From Emticicia sp051209875 (GTDB lineage Bacteria > Bacteroidota > Bacteroidia > Cytophagales > Spirosomataceae), in NCBI RefSeq assembly GCF_051209875.1, contig NZ_JBNTQY010000001.1, positions 3,410,001-3,474,000 of the forward strand: 64,000 bases of DNA, written 5' to 3'. Shown here in pieces: positions 44,323 through 52,457 of this stretch. How positions within the stretch are numbered: the stretch's first letter is position 1; every line of letters starts with the position of its first letter. The translations under genes were made by a program, and so were the position numbers. Under the pieces are notes generated by a model. It did not search any database. It was not told the origin of the DNA and was given only the letters and a program-made list of their open reading frames with translations.

Positions 44323-44759
44323 TATAAAACCATTTTTTCTTCTTTATAATACCCTTTACCATCTTTTTTCCATGAAACTTTCACAACCCACAAACCTCTA
44401 TCAAGACTTGCTACTGGAATTGATTGACTTTCAACATTGGCAATTTCAAGTTTCACGGCAAAGTCTTTTTTAGCATCGGCTGGTCTGTAAAAGTTCACTT
44501 CACCAGTTGCACCAACCGACTCTTTTGGAAAGTCAAGTTTCACTACTTGATTTTCTGGTTTGTAACCAAATTTCAATTCAGACGAAAGTTGGTTTGTATT
44601 ATTCATTTGATCGATATTATCTTGATAAGCGATTTCTTTCTGATAATAGTCTTCGCTAACTAAATTAATATCTTTTTGTTGTAAACATTTCCAAACCATA
44701 AAGCCCATGAATGCTACAAAACTTAAATAAACGATTGCTATTTTTTTTCCCCAGTTCAT
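44322..44759 (-). CDS. ccoH: FixH/CcoH-family cbb3 oxidase assembly protein
   Basis: A 145-residue protein with one N-terminal membrane helix (IAIVYLSFVAFMGFMVW) and a periplasmic domain typical of FixH. That domain has NLVSEDYYQKEIAYQDNIDQ by content, then VKLDFPKESVGATGEVNFYRP and LDRGLWVVKVSWKKDGKGY. FixH proteins work with the CcoGHIS group in assembly of the oxidase. It is between ccoG and the SafE-like gene. Confidence 0.9.
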   Translation of the reverse strand: MNWGKKIAIVYLSFVAFMGFMVWKCLQQKDINLVSEDYYQKEIAYQDNIDQMNNTNQLSSELKFGYKPENQVVKLDFPKESVGATGEVNFYRPADAKKDFAVKLEIANVESQSIPVASLDRGLWVVKVSWKKDGKGYYKEEKMVL

Positions 44760-44769
44760 CTTTTTTTTA

Positions 44770-44847
44770 ATTAAGAATGGAGAATTAAAAATGATGAATT
44801 GATGAATAAAACTTTAAAAATTTAATTCTTAATTCTCCATTCTTAAT
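44770..44847. repeat. 19-bp perfect inverted repeat between ccoH and ccoG
   Basis: ATTAAGAATGGAGAATTAA (44770-44788) pairs perfectly with its complement at 44829-44847 around a 40-base AT-rich loop. Further AATTCTTAATT words follow. It may be a processing or termination element within the operon. Confidence 0.7.
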
Positions 44848-44862
44848 TCTTAATTGATTAAA

Positions 44863-46287
44863 CTATTCTGCTGGCCCTAAGAAATTAGTCTTTACAGTTT
44901 CGACTAAAACTTGTCCGTTGTAAACTTCAATTTTTAATGGCGTTTTTATATCAGTTACCTTATTTCTTGGCATATCCAAAAAGAAAACAGCATCTGCTCT
45001 ACCTTGCATTGGTACATGAATTTTACTGCCTTGCAATCGGATAACACCTTTATTATCAGCAACTTTTAAAACTAAATCAATCGGTTCAGATGTTTTATTG
45101 ACAAACTGCACATTGTATAAATTACTGATAACTCCGTTTGGTTGCTCTTGGTACATTTGCCCCGGCACACGCATAATCGTCGTTTCTACCATTGTACGAC
45201 TCATTAATAAAAATGCCTCTACGCCTACTAAAAGTAACAAAACTATCGAATAAGCATAGGCTCTTGGCGACATTTTAAATGGTGTACGTTTTTCAATACT
45301 CTCTTGTGAAGCATATTTGATAAGTCCTTTAGGTTTATCAATTTTTATCATTACTTCATCACAAGCATCAATACAAGCGGTACAATTGACACATTCAAGC
45401 TGAGTGCCGTTTCTAATATCAATTCCAGTTGGACAAACTTGAACGCACAAAGCACAATCTATACAATCACCATGTTTTTGGACAGTTGATTTTTCAGGGG
45501 TTTTGCTCAATTTTCCTCTTGGCTCACCTCGAACAAAATCATACATAATTGCCATTGTACTACGTCCCATCAAAACGCCCTGCAAACGACCGTAAGGGCA
45601 AATTGCAATACAAACTTGTTCTCGTAAACGAGTAAAAACAAAGTAAAATAAACCTGTGAAAACTAAAATACCTATAAAACCAGACCAATGATATGCTGGT
45701 GAAATAGTAACGATATTAATAGTTTCTTCGATTCCAATGATATAAGCCATTGTAAAATGGGCAATTATCACAGAAAAAACGATATATATAAAATGCTTGA
45801 GTGTCTTCTTCCTAATTTTTTCAGAAGTCCATGGCCCACTATCAAGTTTTTGTTGTTGACGTGCATCTCCTTCAATCCAATATTCAATTTTACGGAAAAT
45901 CATTTCCAAGAAAACTGTTTGAGGGCAAGCCCATCCACACCAAAAACGTCCATAAACTACCGTGAAGAGAATGATAAATACAAAAAAGGTAATCATTCCT
46001 ATGCCAAACAACACAAAATCTTGTGGAAAGAATGGTTGTCCAAAAATCACAAACTTTCTTTCAAAAATATTCATCATCAACAAAGGCTGACCGCCAATCT
46101 TGATAAAAGGTACTGAAAAGAAGATTGCTAAAAATATAATCGTAGCAATGATTCTTTTGTTATGAAAACTCCCTTTTGGTTTCTTTGGATGTAACCAAAT
46201 TCGTTTCCCATTTTTATCTACCGTGGCTATTGTGTCACGGTACTCTTCATCATAAAACTCCGAAATATTGGGTATTGTGGTAGTCAT
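44863..46287 (-). CDS. ccoG: cbb3 oxidase accessory protein CcoG (FixG)
   Basis: A 474-residue membrane iron-sulfur protein, thought to reduce Cu(II) for cbb3 assembly. The CGWACPQTVF motif lies in the membrane part (about residue 115), and two [4Fe-4S] clusters are set by CIDCALCVQVCPTGI and CVNCTACIDACDEV. A periplasmic immunoglobulin-like C-terminal domain begins at about residue 370. Five membrane segments are predicted. It follows ccoP on the minus strand, with a hairpin in between. Confidence 0.95.
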   Translation of the reverse strand: MTTTIPNISEFYDEEYRDTIATVDKNGKRIWLHPKKPKGSFHNKRIIATIIFLAIFFSVPFIKIGGQPLLMMNIFERKFVIFGQPFFPQDFVLFGIGMITFFVFIILFTVVYGRFWCGWACPQTVFLEMIFRKIEYWIEGDARQQQKLDSGPWTSEKIRKKTLKHFIYIVFSVIIAHFTMAYIIGIEETINIVTISPAYHWSGFIGILVFTGLFYFVFTRLREQVCIAICPYGRLQGVLMGRSTMAIMYDFVRGEPRGKLSKTPEKSTVQKHGDCIDCALCVQVCPTGIDIRNGTQLECVNCTACIDACDEVMIKIDKPKGLIKYASQESIEKRTPFKMSPRAYAYSIVLLLLVGVEAFLLMSRTMVETTIMRVPGQMYQEQPNGVISNLYNVQFVNKTSEPIDLVLKVADNKGVIRLQGSKIHVPMQGRADAVFFLDMPRNKVTDIKTPLKIEVYNGQVLVETVKTNFLGPAE

Positions 46288-46296
46288 AATTTTGTA

Positions 46297-46331
46297 CCTT
46301 CACAACCTTCTCGAAAAAAAGGTTGTGAAGG
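46297..46331. terminator. Hairpin between ccoP and ccoG
   Basis: CCTTCACAACCTT (46297-46309) and AAGGTTGTGAAGG (46319-46331) pair perfectly. The T run is on the plus-strand side, so it is a poor terminator for the minus-strand operon. It may instead protect the end of the ccoNOQP message. Confidence 0.55.
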
Positions 46332-46355
46332 ATTTTTTTATCAAAAGATAAGTAT

Positions 46356-47144
46356 TTACTTCGTTGCAGTCGAATCAGCCGTGGCTTTGTCTCCTTGTGG
46401 AGCTTTACCATTTGGAGGATTAGTACCAGCTAAAGATACGATATAATTAGAAACGTCTTGAATTTCGTTTGGTTTCAACGTTGCTTTCCAAGAAATCATT
46501 CCTTTTTCAGGAACACCATTTTTAATGGTTTTGAAAATATCCTTGATCGTTCCGCCATGTAACCAATATTCATCGGTTAAATTTGGTCCTACGCCACCTT
46601 CACCCAAAGCTCCGTGACAAGCCACACATTTTCCAGTAAAAATTTCTTTTCCTTTCGCAACAACTTTTGAATCCGTTGCCAAAAGTTTGACAGAATTTTC
46701 ATCAATACTATTGGCGTTTTTTGCTTGAAACTCTTCGATTTGTTTTTGTGCTACAGCAACTTCTTGTTGATATTCATCTTCTTGTAAAGGACTTGATTTC
46801 CAAACGTGATAATCAAGCATATAAATGATAGCAAAGACAATTGTTGCGTAGAAGAGGTATTTCCACCAAGGTGGAAGGTGATTATCCAACTCCCTGATTC
46901 CATCGTAATTGTGATTCAATAAAATCACTTCTTCTTTTTCAAGGGGAACTGCACCAGTTAGGCTTTTCCACCATACATCAAAGCTAAATGCTTCGGTTAA
47001 TTTCCCGCTTCGCTCAGCATCAATTTGTTTTAATGCACGGAAAATTCCGAAAACCACAAACAAAATAACGATTGCGAAAATGACGAGAGTTACCAATACC
47101 AAGAATAGAATTAATTCATCTCCTGTTTTAAATGATAAGTTCAT
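46356..47144 (-). CDS. ccoP: cbb3 cytochrome oxidase subunit III, one-haem form
   Basis: A 262-residue membrane cytochrome c that feeds electrons to the CcoNO core. The N-terminus has two membrane segments (about residues 10-36 and 90-108) with NHNYDGIRELDNHLPPWW, the conserved CcoP entry. There is one CXXCH site only (GKCVACHGALGEGGVGPNLT), with a distal Met in KGMISWK. Classical CcoP carries two haem c; the one-haem form occurs in Bacteroidota. An acidic and Lys/Thr-rich tail ends it. Confidence 0.93.
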   Translation of the reverse strand: MNLSFKTGDELILFLVLVTLVIFAIVILFVVFGIFRALKQIDAERSGKLTEAFSFDVWWKSLTGAVPLEKEEVILLNHNYDGIRELDNHLPPWWKYLFYATIVFAIIYMLDYHVWKSSPLQEDEYQQEVAVAQKQIEEFQAKNANSIDENSVKLLATDSKVVAKGKEIFTGKCVACHGALGEGGVGPNLTDEYWLHGGTIKDIFKTIKNGVPEKGMISWKATLKPNEIQDVSNYIVSLAGTNPPNGKAPQGDKATADSTATK

Positions 47145-47223
47145 TTATTTCAATTTTTATGATTGATAAAATATTTTTAGTCAATGGTCGATTTTTATTA
47201 TTTATCAGACCTTTATAGAAAAC

Positions 47224-47388
47224 CTATTTTTCTTTGTCAAAAGGCAGGTTTTCCATGTATTTTACATACTTTTTATCAGCTTTAAAAACCCAAAAACCCA
47301 AAGCAGTAAAAAATACAAAAAATACAATTAATGAAAAGATGGGGAAAACTGATACGCCATCTATGCTGGATAATGCGTTTTTAAACAT
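47224..47388 (-). CDS. ccoQ: CcoQ-like small membrane protein
   Basis: A 54-residue protein with one membrane helix (VFPIFSLIVFFVFFTALGFWVF) and a basic end (KADKKYVKYMENLPFDKEK). Its position between ccoNO and ccoP, size and topology fit CcoQ, which stabilises the oxidase. The ATG at 47388 is used: the frame is open further to 47538, but that stretch overlaps ccoNO and a repeat. Confidence 0.75.
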   Translation of the reverse strand: MFKNALSSIDGVSVFPIFSLIVFFVFFTALGFWVFKADKKYVKYMENLPFDKEK

Positions 47389-47404
47389 TGTTTTATTTGT
47401 TTTG

Positions 47405-47474
47405 AACCCCTCTCCAACCCTCCTTTTGAGAAGTTTTTTTACAGACTTACTCATTTTGGAGAGTTGGATGGGTT
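47405..47474. repeat. GC-rich CCCTCTCC-type repeat between ccoNO and ccoQ
   Basis: AACCCCTCTCCAACCCTCC (47405-47423) and GGAGAGTTGGATGGGTT (47458-47474) are imperfect complements and can fold as a hairpin. It resembles the element at 18078-18172. Confidence 0.5.
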
Positions 47475-47479
47475 TATTT

Positions 47480-49657
47480 TTATTTAGCTGCTGTTTGTTC
47501 TTTTTTGATATCAGTACCCATACGCTGTAAGTAGGCAATCAAGGCGATGATTTCTCTATCAGGATTTGCTTTGATTTTAGCATCTGCTAAAGATTTCACA
47601 ATACCATTGGCTTGTTCTTCTGCTTTGGCAATTGCCTCATCTTCAAAACCTTCTGGGTAAGGTACACCCAATTTACGCATGGCATTAATTTTATCTGGCA
47701 ACTGATTTTTACTGTACTTATCTGATAATAACCAAGGATAAGTAGGCATAATTGAACCTGGAGACATTGTTTGTGGATCCATCATGTGGTTGTAGTGCCA
47801 ACTATCAGGGTACTTTCCTCCAATACGGTGCAAATCTGGACCAGTACGTTTTGAACCCCATTGGAATGGATGGTCATAAACAAATTCTCCCGCTTTTGAA
47901 TATTCTCCATAACGCTCGGTTTCCGAACGGAATGGTCGAATCATTTGTGAGTGACAAGTATAACATCCTTCACGGATATAAATATCACGACCTTCCAATT
48001 CAAGTGGAGTATAAGGTTTTACAGAAGCAATAGTCGGAATATTAGATTCGACCAACCACGTTGGAACAAATTCAACTACACCACCAATGATAACAGCAAC
48101 CAAGGCTAAAATCATAAACATAACTGGTTTACGTTCTATCACTGCGTGCCAACCTTCGCCTGCAATTGTTACGTTTTTCACCAATGCTGGAGCTTCATCA
48201 TATTCATCAGCTACAAAACTTCCTTGCCCTGCTGTTTTGATTAAATTATAAATCATGATGAAAGTACCAACCAAATACAACAACCCCCCAAAGGCACGCA
48301 TCGCATATAAAGGAACGATTTGTGTTACAGTTTCAAGGAAGTTAGGGTAAGCCAAAAACCCTTCTTTTGTAAATTCTTTCCACATCAAACTTTGTGTAAA
48401 ACCAGCCCAATACATTGGCAGCGTCCAAAACAAAATTCCAAGTGTTCCTACCCAAAAGTGTGTATTAGCTAAAGAAATGGAGTATATTTTTGTTTTCCAC
48501 ATTCTTGGTACCATCCAGTAAAGCATACCGAAAATCATGAATCCATTCCAACCTAAACCACCTACGTGTACGTGTGCAATTGTCCAATCGGTAAAGTGAG
48601 AGATGGCGTTTACATTTTTTAATGATAACAATGGACCTTCAAATGTAGCCATACCATAAGCAGTAACAGCCACAACAAAGAATTTTAAAACTGGGTCTTC
48701 ACGAACTCTATCCCAAGCACCACGAAGTGTTAAGAGACCATTCAACATACCACCCCAAGATGGAGCAATCAGCATAATTGAGAAAACTGTACCTAAACTC
48801 TGAGCCCAATCAGGCAAAGAAGAATAAAGTAAGTGGTGAGGCCCAGCCCATATATATAGGAAAATAAGTGACCAGAAGTGAATAATCGAAAGTTTGTAAG
48901 AGAAAACTGGGCGATTAGCAGCTTTAGGCATGAAATAATACATTAAACCTAAAAATGGTGTTGTCAAGAAAAATGCAACCGCATTATGTCCATACCACCA
49001 TTGTACAAGAGCATCTTGCACGCCAGCATAAAGTGAATAACTTTTTGTCCATGAAATTGGTAATTCAAATGAATTAACAATATGAAGCATGGCAACAGTA
49101 ATGAAAGTAGCAATATAAAACCAAACCGCTACATACATGTGACGTTCACGACGCTTGATAATTGTACCGATCATATTGATACCAAAAACTACCCATATTA
49201 AGGCAATTGCAATATCAATCGGCCATTCTAACTCTGCATATTCTTTACCAGTTGTCAATCCTAATGGTAATGAAAGTGCAGCAGCAACGATAATTAATTG
49301 CCAACCCCAAAAATGAGTCCAACTTAAAAATCGGTTAAACATTGCGGTTTTTAATAACCTGGGCATTGAATAATAAACCCCTGCAAACATGGCATTGCCC
49401 ACAAAAGCGAAAATGATTGCATTGGTATGTAGTGGGCGAATACGTCCGAAAGTTGTATATGGAATTCCGAAATTAGCCGTTGGCCAAAAAAGTTGGGTTG
49501 CAGCCGTAAGGCCTACCAACATTCCGACAACTCCAAAAATTACGGCAGCAATCATAAAGGCTTTCACTACTTTATTGTCATAGTAAAAGCCCTCTAATGA
49601 CCCCCCACCCCCCGATTGAGAGTCACTATTAAAAAAAGGTTTGGCAAATAATCGCAT
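47480..49657 (-). CDS. ccoNO: Fused cbb3 cytochrome oxidase subunits I and II (CcoNO)
   Basis: A 725-residue fusion of the catalytic haem-copper subunit CcoN and the mono-haem cytochrome CcoO. The CcoN part (about residues 1-500) has twelve or more membrane helices. The haem and CuB histidines lie in IRPLHTNAIIFAFVGN, WWYGHNAVAFFL, GPHHLLYSSLP and DWTIAHVHVGGLG. The CcoO part starts at about residue 535 with one CXXCH (GCYTCHSQMIRPF) and a Met ligand in the SIMPTYPW region. This is a high-affinity terminal oxidase for low oxygen. Fused CcoNO is the usual form in Bacteroidota. Confidence 0.97.
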   Translation of the reverse strand: MRLFAKPFFNSDSQSGGGGSLEGFYYDNKVVKAFMIAAVIFGVVGMLVGLTAATQLFWPTANFGIPYTTFGRIRPLHTNAIIFAFVGNAMFAGVYYSMPRLLKTAMFNRFLSWTHFWGWQLIIVAAALSLPLGLTTGKEYAELEWPIDIAIALIWVVFGINMIGTIIKRRERHMYVAVWFYIATFITVAMLHIVNSFELPISWTKSYSLYAGVQDALVQWWYGHNAVAFFLTTPFLGLMYYFMPKAANRPVFSYKLSIIHFWSLIFLYIWAGPHHLLYSSLPDWAQSLGTVFSIMLIAPSWGGMLNGLLTLRGAWDRVREDPVLKFFVVAVTAYGMATFEGPLLSLKNVNAISHFTDWTIAHVHVGGLGWNGFMIFGMLYWMVPRMWKTKIYSISLANTHFWVGTLGILFWTLPMYWAGFTQSLMWKEFTKEGFLAYPNFLETVTQIVPLYAMRAFGGLLYLVGTFIMIYNLIKTAGQGSFVADEYDEAPALVKNVTIAGEGWHAVIERKPVMFMILALVAVIIGGVVEFVPTWLVESNIPTIASVKPYTPLELEGRDIYIREGCYTCHSQMIRPFRSETERYGEYSKAGEFVYDHPFQWGSKRTGPDLHRIGGKYPDSWHYNHMMDPQTMSPGSIMPTYPWLLSDKYSKNQLPDKINAMRKLGVPYPEGFEDEAIAKAEEQANGIVKSLADAKIKANPDREIIALIAYLQRMGTDIKKEQTAAK

Positions 49658-49750
49658 ATGATTTGGTTTATGGTAGATAGTAAAAATTCTATTAGACTGA
49701 TAATGAGAGATTTACAACACTTTCAATCGTTATCATGCTGTAAAATTACA

Positions 49751-49786
49751 AGCAGACCCCAATCAAAAACATGATTGAGGTCTGCT
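49751..49786 (-). terminator. Hairpin upstream of ccoNO
   Basis: AGCAGACC...TGATTGAGGTCTGCT: left AGCAGACCCCAATCA and right TGATTGAGGTCTGCT pair almost fully. On the minus strand a T-rich stretch follows. It would end the message from the 135-residue gene and isolate ccoNO, whose promoter must then lie in 49658-49750. Confidence 0.75.
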
Positions 49787-49791
49787 AAAAA

Positions 49792-49807
49792 TATGATAGA
49801 AATCATA
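49792..49807. promoter_or_regulatory. CRP/FNR-like palindrome upstream of ccoNO
   Basis: TATGAT-AGAA-ATCATA is a perfect palindrome with 4-base spacer and TGA-N6-TCA core, the spacing of FNR sites. It lies about 142 bp before the ccoNO start codon but on the far side of the hairpin at 49751-49786. Binding by the REC-CRP regulator at 57536-58594 is inferred. Confidence 0.42.
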
Positions 49808-49810
49808 CTA

Positions 49811-50218
49811 TCAATTAAGTATAGGCACTTCTTCTTGCGAAGCAATAAATTCACGGAACTTTACTTTTGTTGCTCTGTAATCTGATTCAAAATAAATCAT
49901 CTCTTCATTCAGGTATTGATGATCTTTCTTTAATTCACTATCAAAAAGTTTATCATTAAGTACTCCTTGTGCAAGTTCTCGTTCAATCGCGGATAGTTCT
50001 TGAATTAAACGATTAATGAGTCGTTGGTAATGATGAAATTGATTAACAAACTCAGCAACTATCAATGACTGATGTGAATTATTTAAAGTAAGTATTTTAT
50101 ACTCATCCAAAATTTTTAAGAAAAAATTGGATTCTTGAGCAATACTTTCTAGTTCATTTCTCCAGAGCTTATGCTCGAAATGAGCATGATTTAATTGATA
50201 TATTTTTGATGTCTTCAT
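49811..50218 (-). CDS. Small helical protein of unknown function in the cbb3 locus
   Basis: A 135-residue soluble protein, predicted helical throughout, with heptad character (for example RLINRLIQELSAIERELAQG). It has a His-rich start (NHAHFEHKLW). No family is recognised and no signal peptide is present. It lies 115 bp after a universal stress protein gene and is followed by a hairpin. A role in the low-oxygen response is a guess from the neighbours. ATG at 50218 starts the natural N-terminus; an upstream in-frame codon at 50257 is an alternative. Confidence 0.72.
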   Translation of the reverse strand: MKTSKIYQLNHAHFEHKLWRNELESIAQESNFFLKILDEYKILTLNNSHQSLIVAEFVNQFHHYQRLINRLIQELSAIERELAQGVLNDKLFDSELKKDHQYLNEEMIYFESDYRATKVKFREFIASQEEVPILN

Positions 50219-50304
50219 TGCATTATATAATTTATAAATATGAACGAGAAGCCTCAATTGATTTTGAATCTACTAATTTCCAACAGTCAAAATCTAATCT
50301 AACT

Positions 50305-50333
50305 ACTAAAAGCTAATCGCTGAATACTAATCA
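50305..50333. repeat. CTAATCGC-word sequence upstream of the 135-aa gene
   Basis: AACTACTAAAAGCTAATCGC and TGAATACTAATCATTA resemble the CTAATTGC family at 6345-6488. Non-coding. Confidence 0.35.
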
Positions 50334-51191
50334 TTAAAATGTAACAACCTCTGCCTCGTCAATAGCTTCTTCATTTACCTTATCATAGATGCTCAAAAGA
50401 GGCACTGTTGGGTGGAAAGCAAATTTTCTTGTAGTACTTCTATTAAAAATCACATCAAAAAATGTATGATGGCGAGATAACATTACCAATAAATCGGCTC
50501 TATGAAACTCCAAAAACTCTTTGATTCCTTTTTCAACATCTTCATTTTTAATATAAAAATCTTCAGTTTCAATATTATCAAAGTAATTATGATACTCAAA
50601 TTTTGCTAAACCATCCAATTGCTCGGGTGTTTGAGTGTTTTTCAAAACCGTTAAAAAAGTAAGTTTAGCATCCTTACGAGTAAGCAACTCTTTTAGATTT
50701 TTAAATACCGCAAACTCGCTCACTTGTCCATAATCAACTGCTAAAACAACATTTTTCACAGTATTTATCATCGCATTTGATGGAATGACAAGTGTATTAG
50801 TTTGAACATTTCTTATCACATCAGTAGCCACACTTCCAAAAAACAAGTTATTCCCAATACCGCTGGCACCAATTACAACCAAATCATAATGGTTGGTTTG
50901 ATTCAAAATTTCAATCGCACTCGCTGGCGAAACAGGCATAAACTCAGTTTTATAAGTATGGATTGATTCATTGTCAAACTGCTTAATTCCTTGCAAAAAA
51001 CCTTTCATTAAATTTTCTGCATTGACTCTCAGATCATCTAAAACATACAGAGCAATTTCAGGTTGAGCAGTGGTGCCGTAAGTATTAAGAAATGTAAATT
51101 CACAAGCTGTATCACTAAATAATGCTAAAGCATAATGAATCGCTTTTTCAGATGCTTTAGAAAAATCGGTCGGAAGCAGAATCTTTTTCAT
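50334..51191 (-). CDS. Universal stress protein (UspA family), two-domain
   Basis: A 285-residue protein made of two UspA-like domains (about residues 1-145 and 150-285). The first has MKKILLPTDFSKASEKAIHY and the ATP-type loop VVIGASGIGNNLFFGSVATDVI by sense; the second is more divergent. Such proteins appear in low-oxygen or starvation responses and often bind ATP. The ATG at 51191 begins the family signature; the upstream frame to 51254 is not used. An FNR-like TGAG-AGAA-GTCA lies 80 bp upstream. Confidence 0.87.
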   Translation of the reverse strand: MKKILLPTDFSKASEKAIHYALALFSDTACEFTFLNTYGTTAQPEIALYVLDDLRVNAENLMKGFLQGIKQFDNESIHTYKTEFMPVSPASAIEILNQTNHYDLVVIGASGIGNNLFFGSVATDVIRNVQTNTLVIPSNAMINTVKNVVLAVDYGQVSEFAVFKNLKELLTRKDAKLTFLTVLKNTQTPEQLDGLAKFEYHNYFDNIETEDFYIKNEDVEKGIKEFLEFHRADLLVMLSRHHTFFDVIFNRSTTRKFAFHPTVPLLSIYDKVNEEAIDEAEVVTF

Positions 51192-51270
51192 TGGAAATGT
51201 TTGATTAATTAATGAAACAAATGTAGAAACCCCAATGCCAAGAAAGAATGACAAACGATTGATTACAATA

Positions 51271-51282
51271 TGAGAGAAGTCA
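51271..51282. promoter_or_regulatory. Possible FNR-like site upstream of the universal stress gene
   Basis: TGAGAGAAGTCA has the TGA-N6-TCA core with the half-sites TGAG and GTCA, about 85 bp from the start codon. Shorter and less symmetric than the sites at 49792 and 56167. Confidence 0.3.
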
Positions 51283-51326
51283 GATTATTGATAAACAGTG
51301 TTCGAGGTGTGGTAAAAAATAGGCAA

Positions 51327-52094
51327 TTATTTAAAAATACGCTTAGCTATTTCGGGTTTTAAGGTAGGTAAGATTTCTTCAGCGGAAAATTCAAGTTTTA
51401 GACCTTTATTTACACCAACTACATCTTCAAGTAAATAAACAACCAGATATAAAATACCACTTTGTTTTCGCTCCAATCCAATTTGTCGGTCGAATGCTTT
51501 CCAATCTGGCACAAGTTTTAAGTGTTTTTGTTCAACTCTATTTGCAATTAAGCTAAATAATGTATTTTGAGATTTTGTATCTTGTTTGAAAATATCCGCT
51601 TCTAATAAAAATCTTTTTTGTTTCAAGTCATATAATTCCCAGTCTTGATTTTCGCAACATGGCTTGTCATCATTTTTACAATTACCTGTTTTCAGAAAAA
51701 AGCCGAATAAATCGTTCTGAACATAGGTTACATAAGTCATTTTATAAAAATAATGAAATGAAGCAATATCAAAACATTCTTTATCACCATCACAAGTACC
51801 AAAAAAGGTCATTCCTGATAACCAATCATTGATATAGTTTTGTGCAGTTGTATCTTTTATACCACCTACGACTGCGTGAGTTGTTTCCCATTTGCAATCA
51901 TATTCTTTATAATACTCTGTATATTTTACATTTTTGACTGTGATGATGTCATTTTTATTCTTAAAAAATTGAATTTCAGGGACATTCAAAAATGCACTTG
52001 GTTGAGCTTGAGTTCTACTTGAAAAAAGAAAATTAGAAAGAATTAATATTACAGATGTTTTAAGTATAAGACATCTTTTCTTCGTTTGTTTCAT
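51327..52094 (-). CDS. Exported Cys-rich protein of unknown function
   Basis: A 255-residue protein with a Sec signal (hydrophobic ILKTSVILILSNFLFSS, cut near RTQA|QPSA). The mature part has about eight cysteines in the middle (YDCKWET, GTCDGDKECFD, TGNCKNDDKPCCENQ), which suggests disulfides or metal binding. It has a DUF3298-like overall style but no clear family. It sits between ccoS and the universal stress gene on the same strand. Confidence 0.72.
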   Translation of the reverse strand: MKQTKKRCLILKTSVILILSNFLFSSRTQAQPSAFLNVPEIQFFKNKNDIITVKNVKYTEYYKEYDCKWETTHAVVGGIKDTTAQNYINDWLSGMTFFGTCDGDKECFDIASFHYFYKMTYVTYVQNDLFGFFLKTGNCKNDDKPCCENQDWELYDLKQKRFLLEADIFKQDTKSQNTLFSLIANRVEQKHLKLVPDWKAFDRQIGLERKQSGILYLVVYLLEDVVGVNKGLKLEFSAEEILPTLKPEIAKRIFK

Positions 52095-52173
52095 AAAATT
52101 GGCTTAATTTTGAAACAAAGTAAATTTAAATGGCAAGAAATTTATCTGACTGTGAGCAATTCAAAACATGATT

Positions 52174-52347
52174 TTAAACATCTTTTGAGCCAACTTCTTT
52201 TTCCTTTGGCGTATGATCAAATAACATTCTAACAGATGGTGTGTATGTATCATCATATTGACCATCCTTTGTTGCCCAAATAAACGCTCCTAAAAAACCT
52301 CCTGCTACAGTTATGGCAGCTATGGCTAAAAACAATATGATATTCAT
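52174..52347 (-). CDS. ccoS: cbb3 oxidase assembly protein CcoS (FixS)
   Basis: A 57-residue protein. It has one membrane helix (MNIILFLAIAAITVAGGFLG), then AFIWATKDGQYDDTYTPSV, the FixS signature of Trp followed by GQYDD, and a charged tail (KEKEVGSKDV). CcoS is needed for copper/haem insertion into CcoN. It was found by reading the strand directly, as it is too short for most ORF cut-offs. It is 110 bp after ccoI, in the usual ccoI-ccoS order. Confidence 0.92.
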   Translation of the reverse strand: MNIILFLAIAAITVAGGFLGAFIWATKDGQYDDTYTPSVRMLFDHTPKEKEVGSKDV

Positions 52348-52457
52348 AAATTATTTGTTTTGTAGAACAAGTTTCCAACTTGTTCACTATATTGAAAAAA
52401 TATATACTGATTATGGAACAAGTTTGAAATCGGACCGCCGACTCTGTTGTTCTACTA

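Noticed and set aside
46297..46331. Hairpin between ccoP and ccoG as full terminator of the ccoNOQP message
   Set aside because: The T run is on the wrong side for the minus strand, so I list it only as a hairpin of uncertain role.
47389..47538. Longer N-terminus for the CcoQ-like protein
   Set aside because: The extra frame overlaps the end of ccoNO and consists of repeat sequence; the ATG at 47388 gives a normal one-helix CcoQ.
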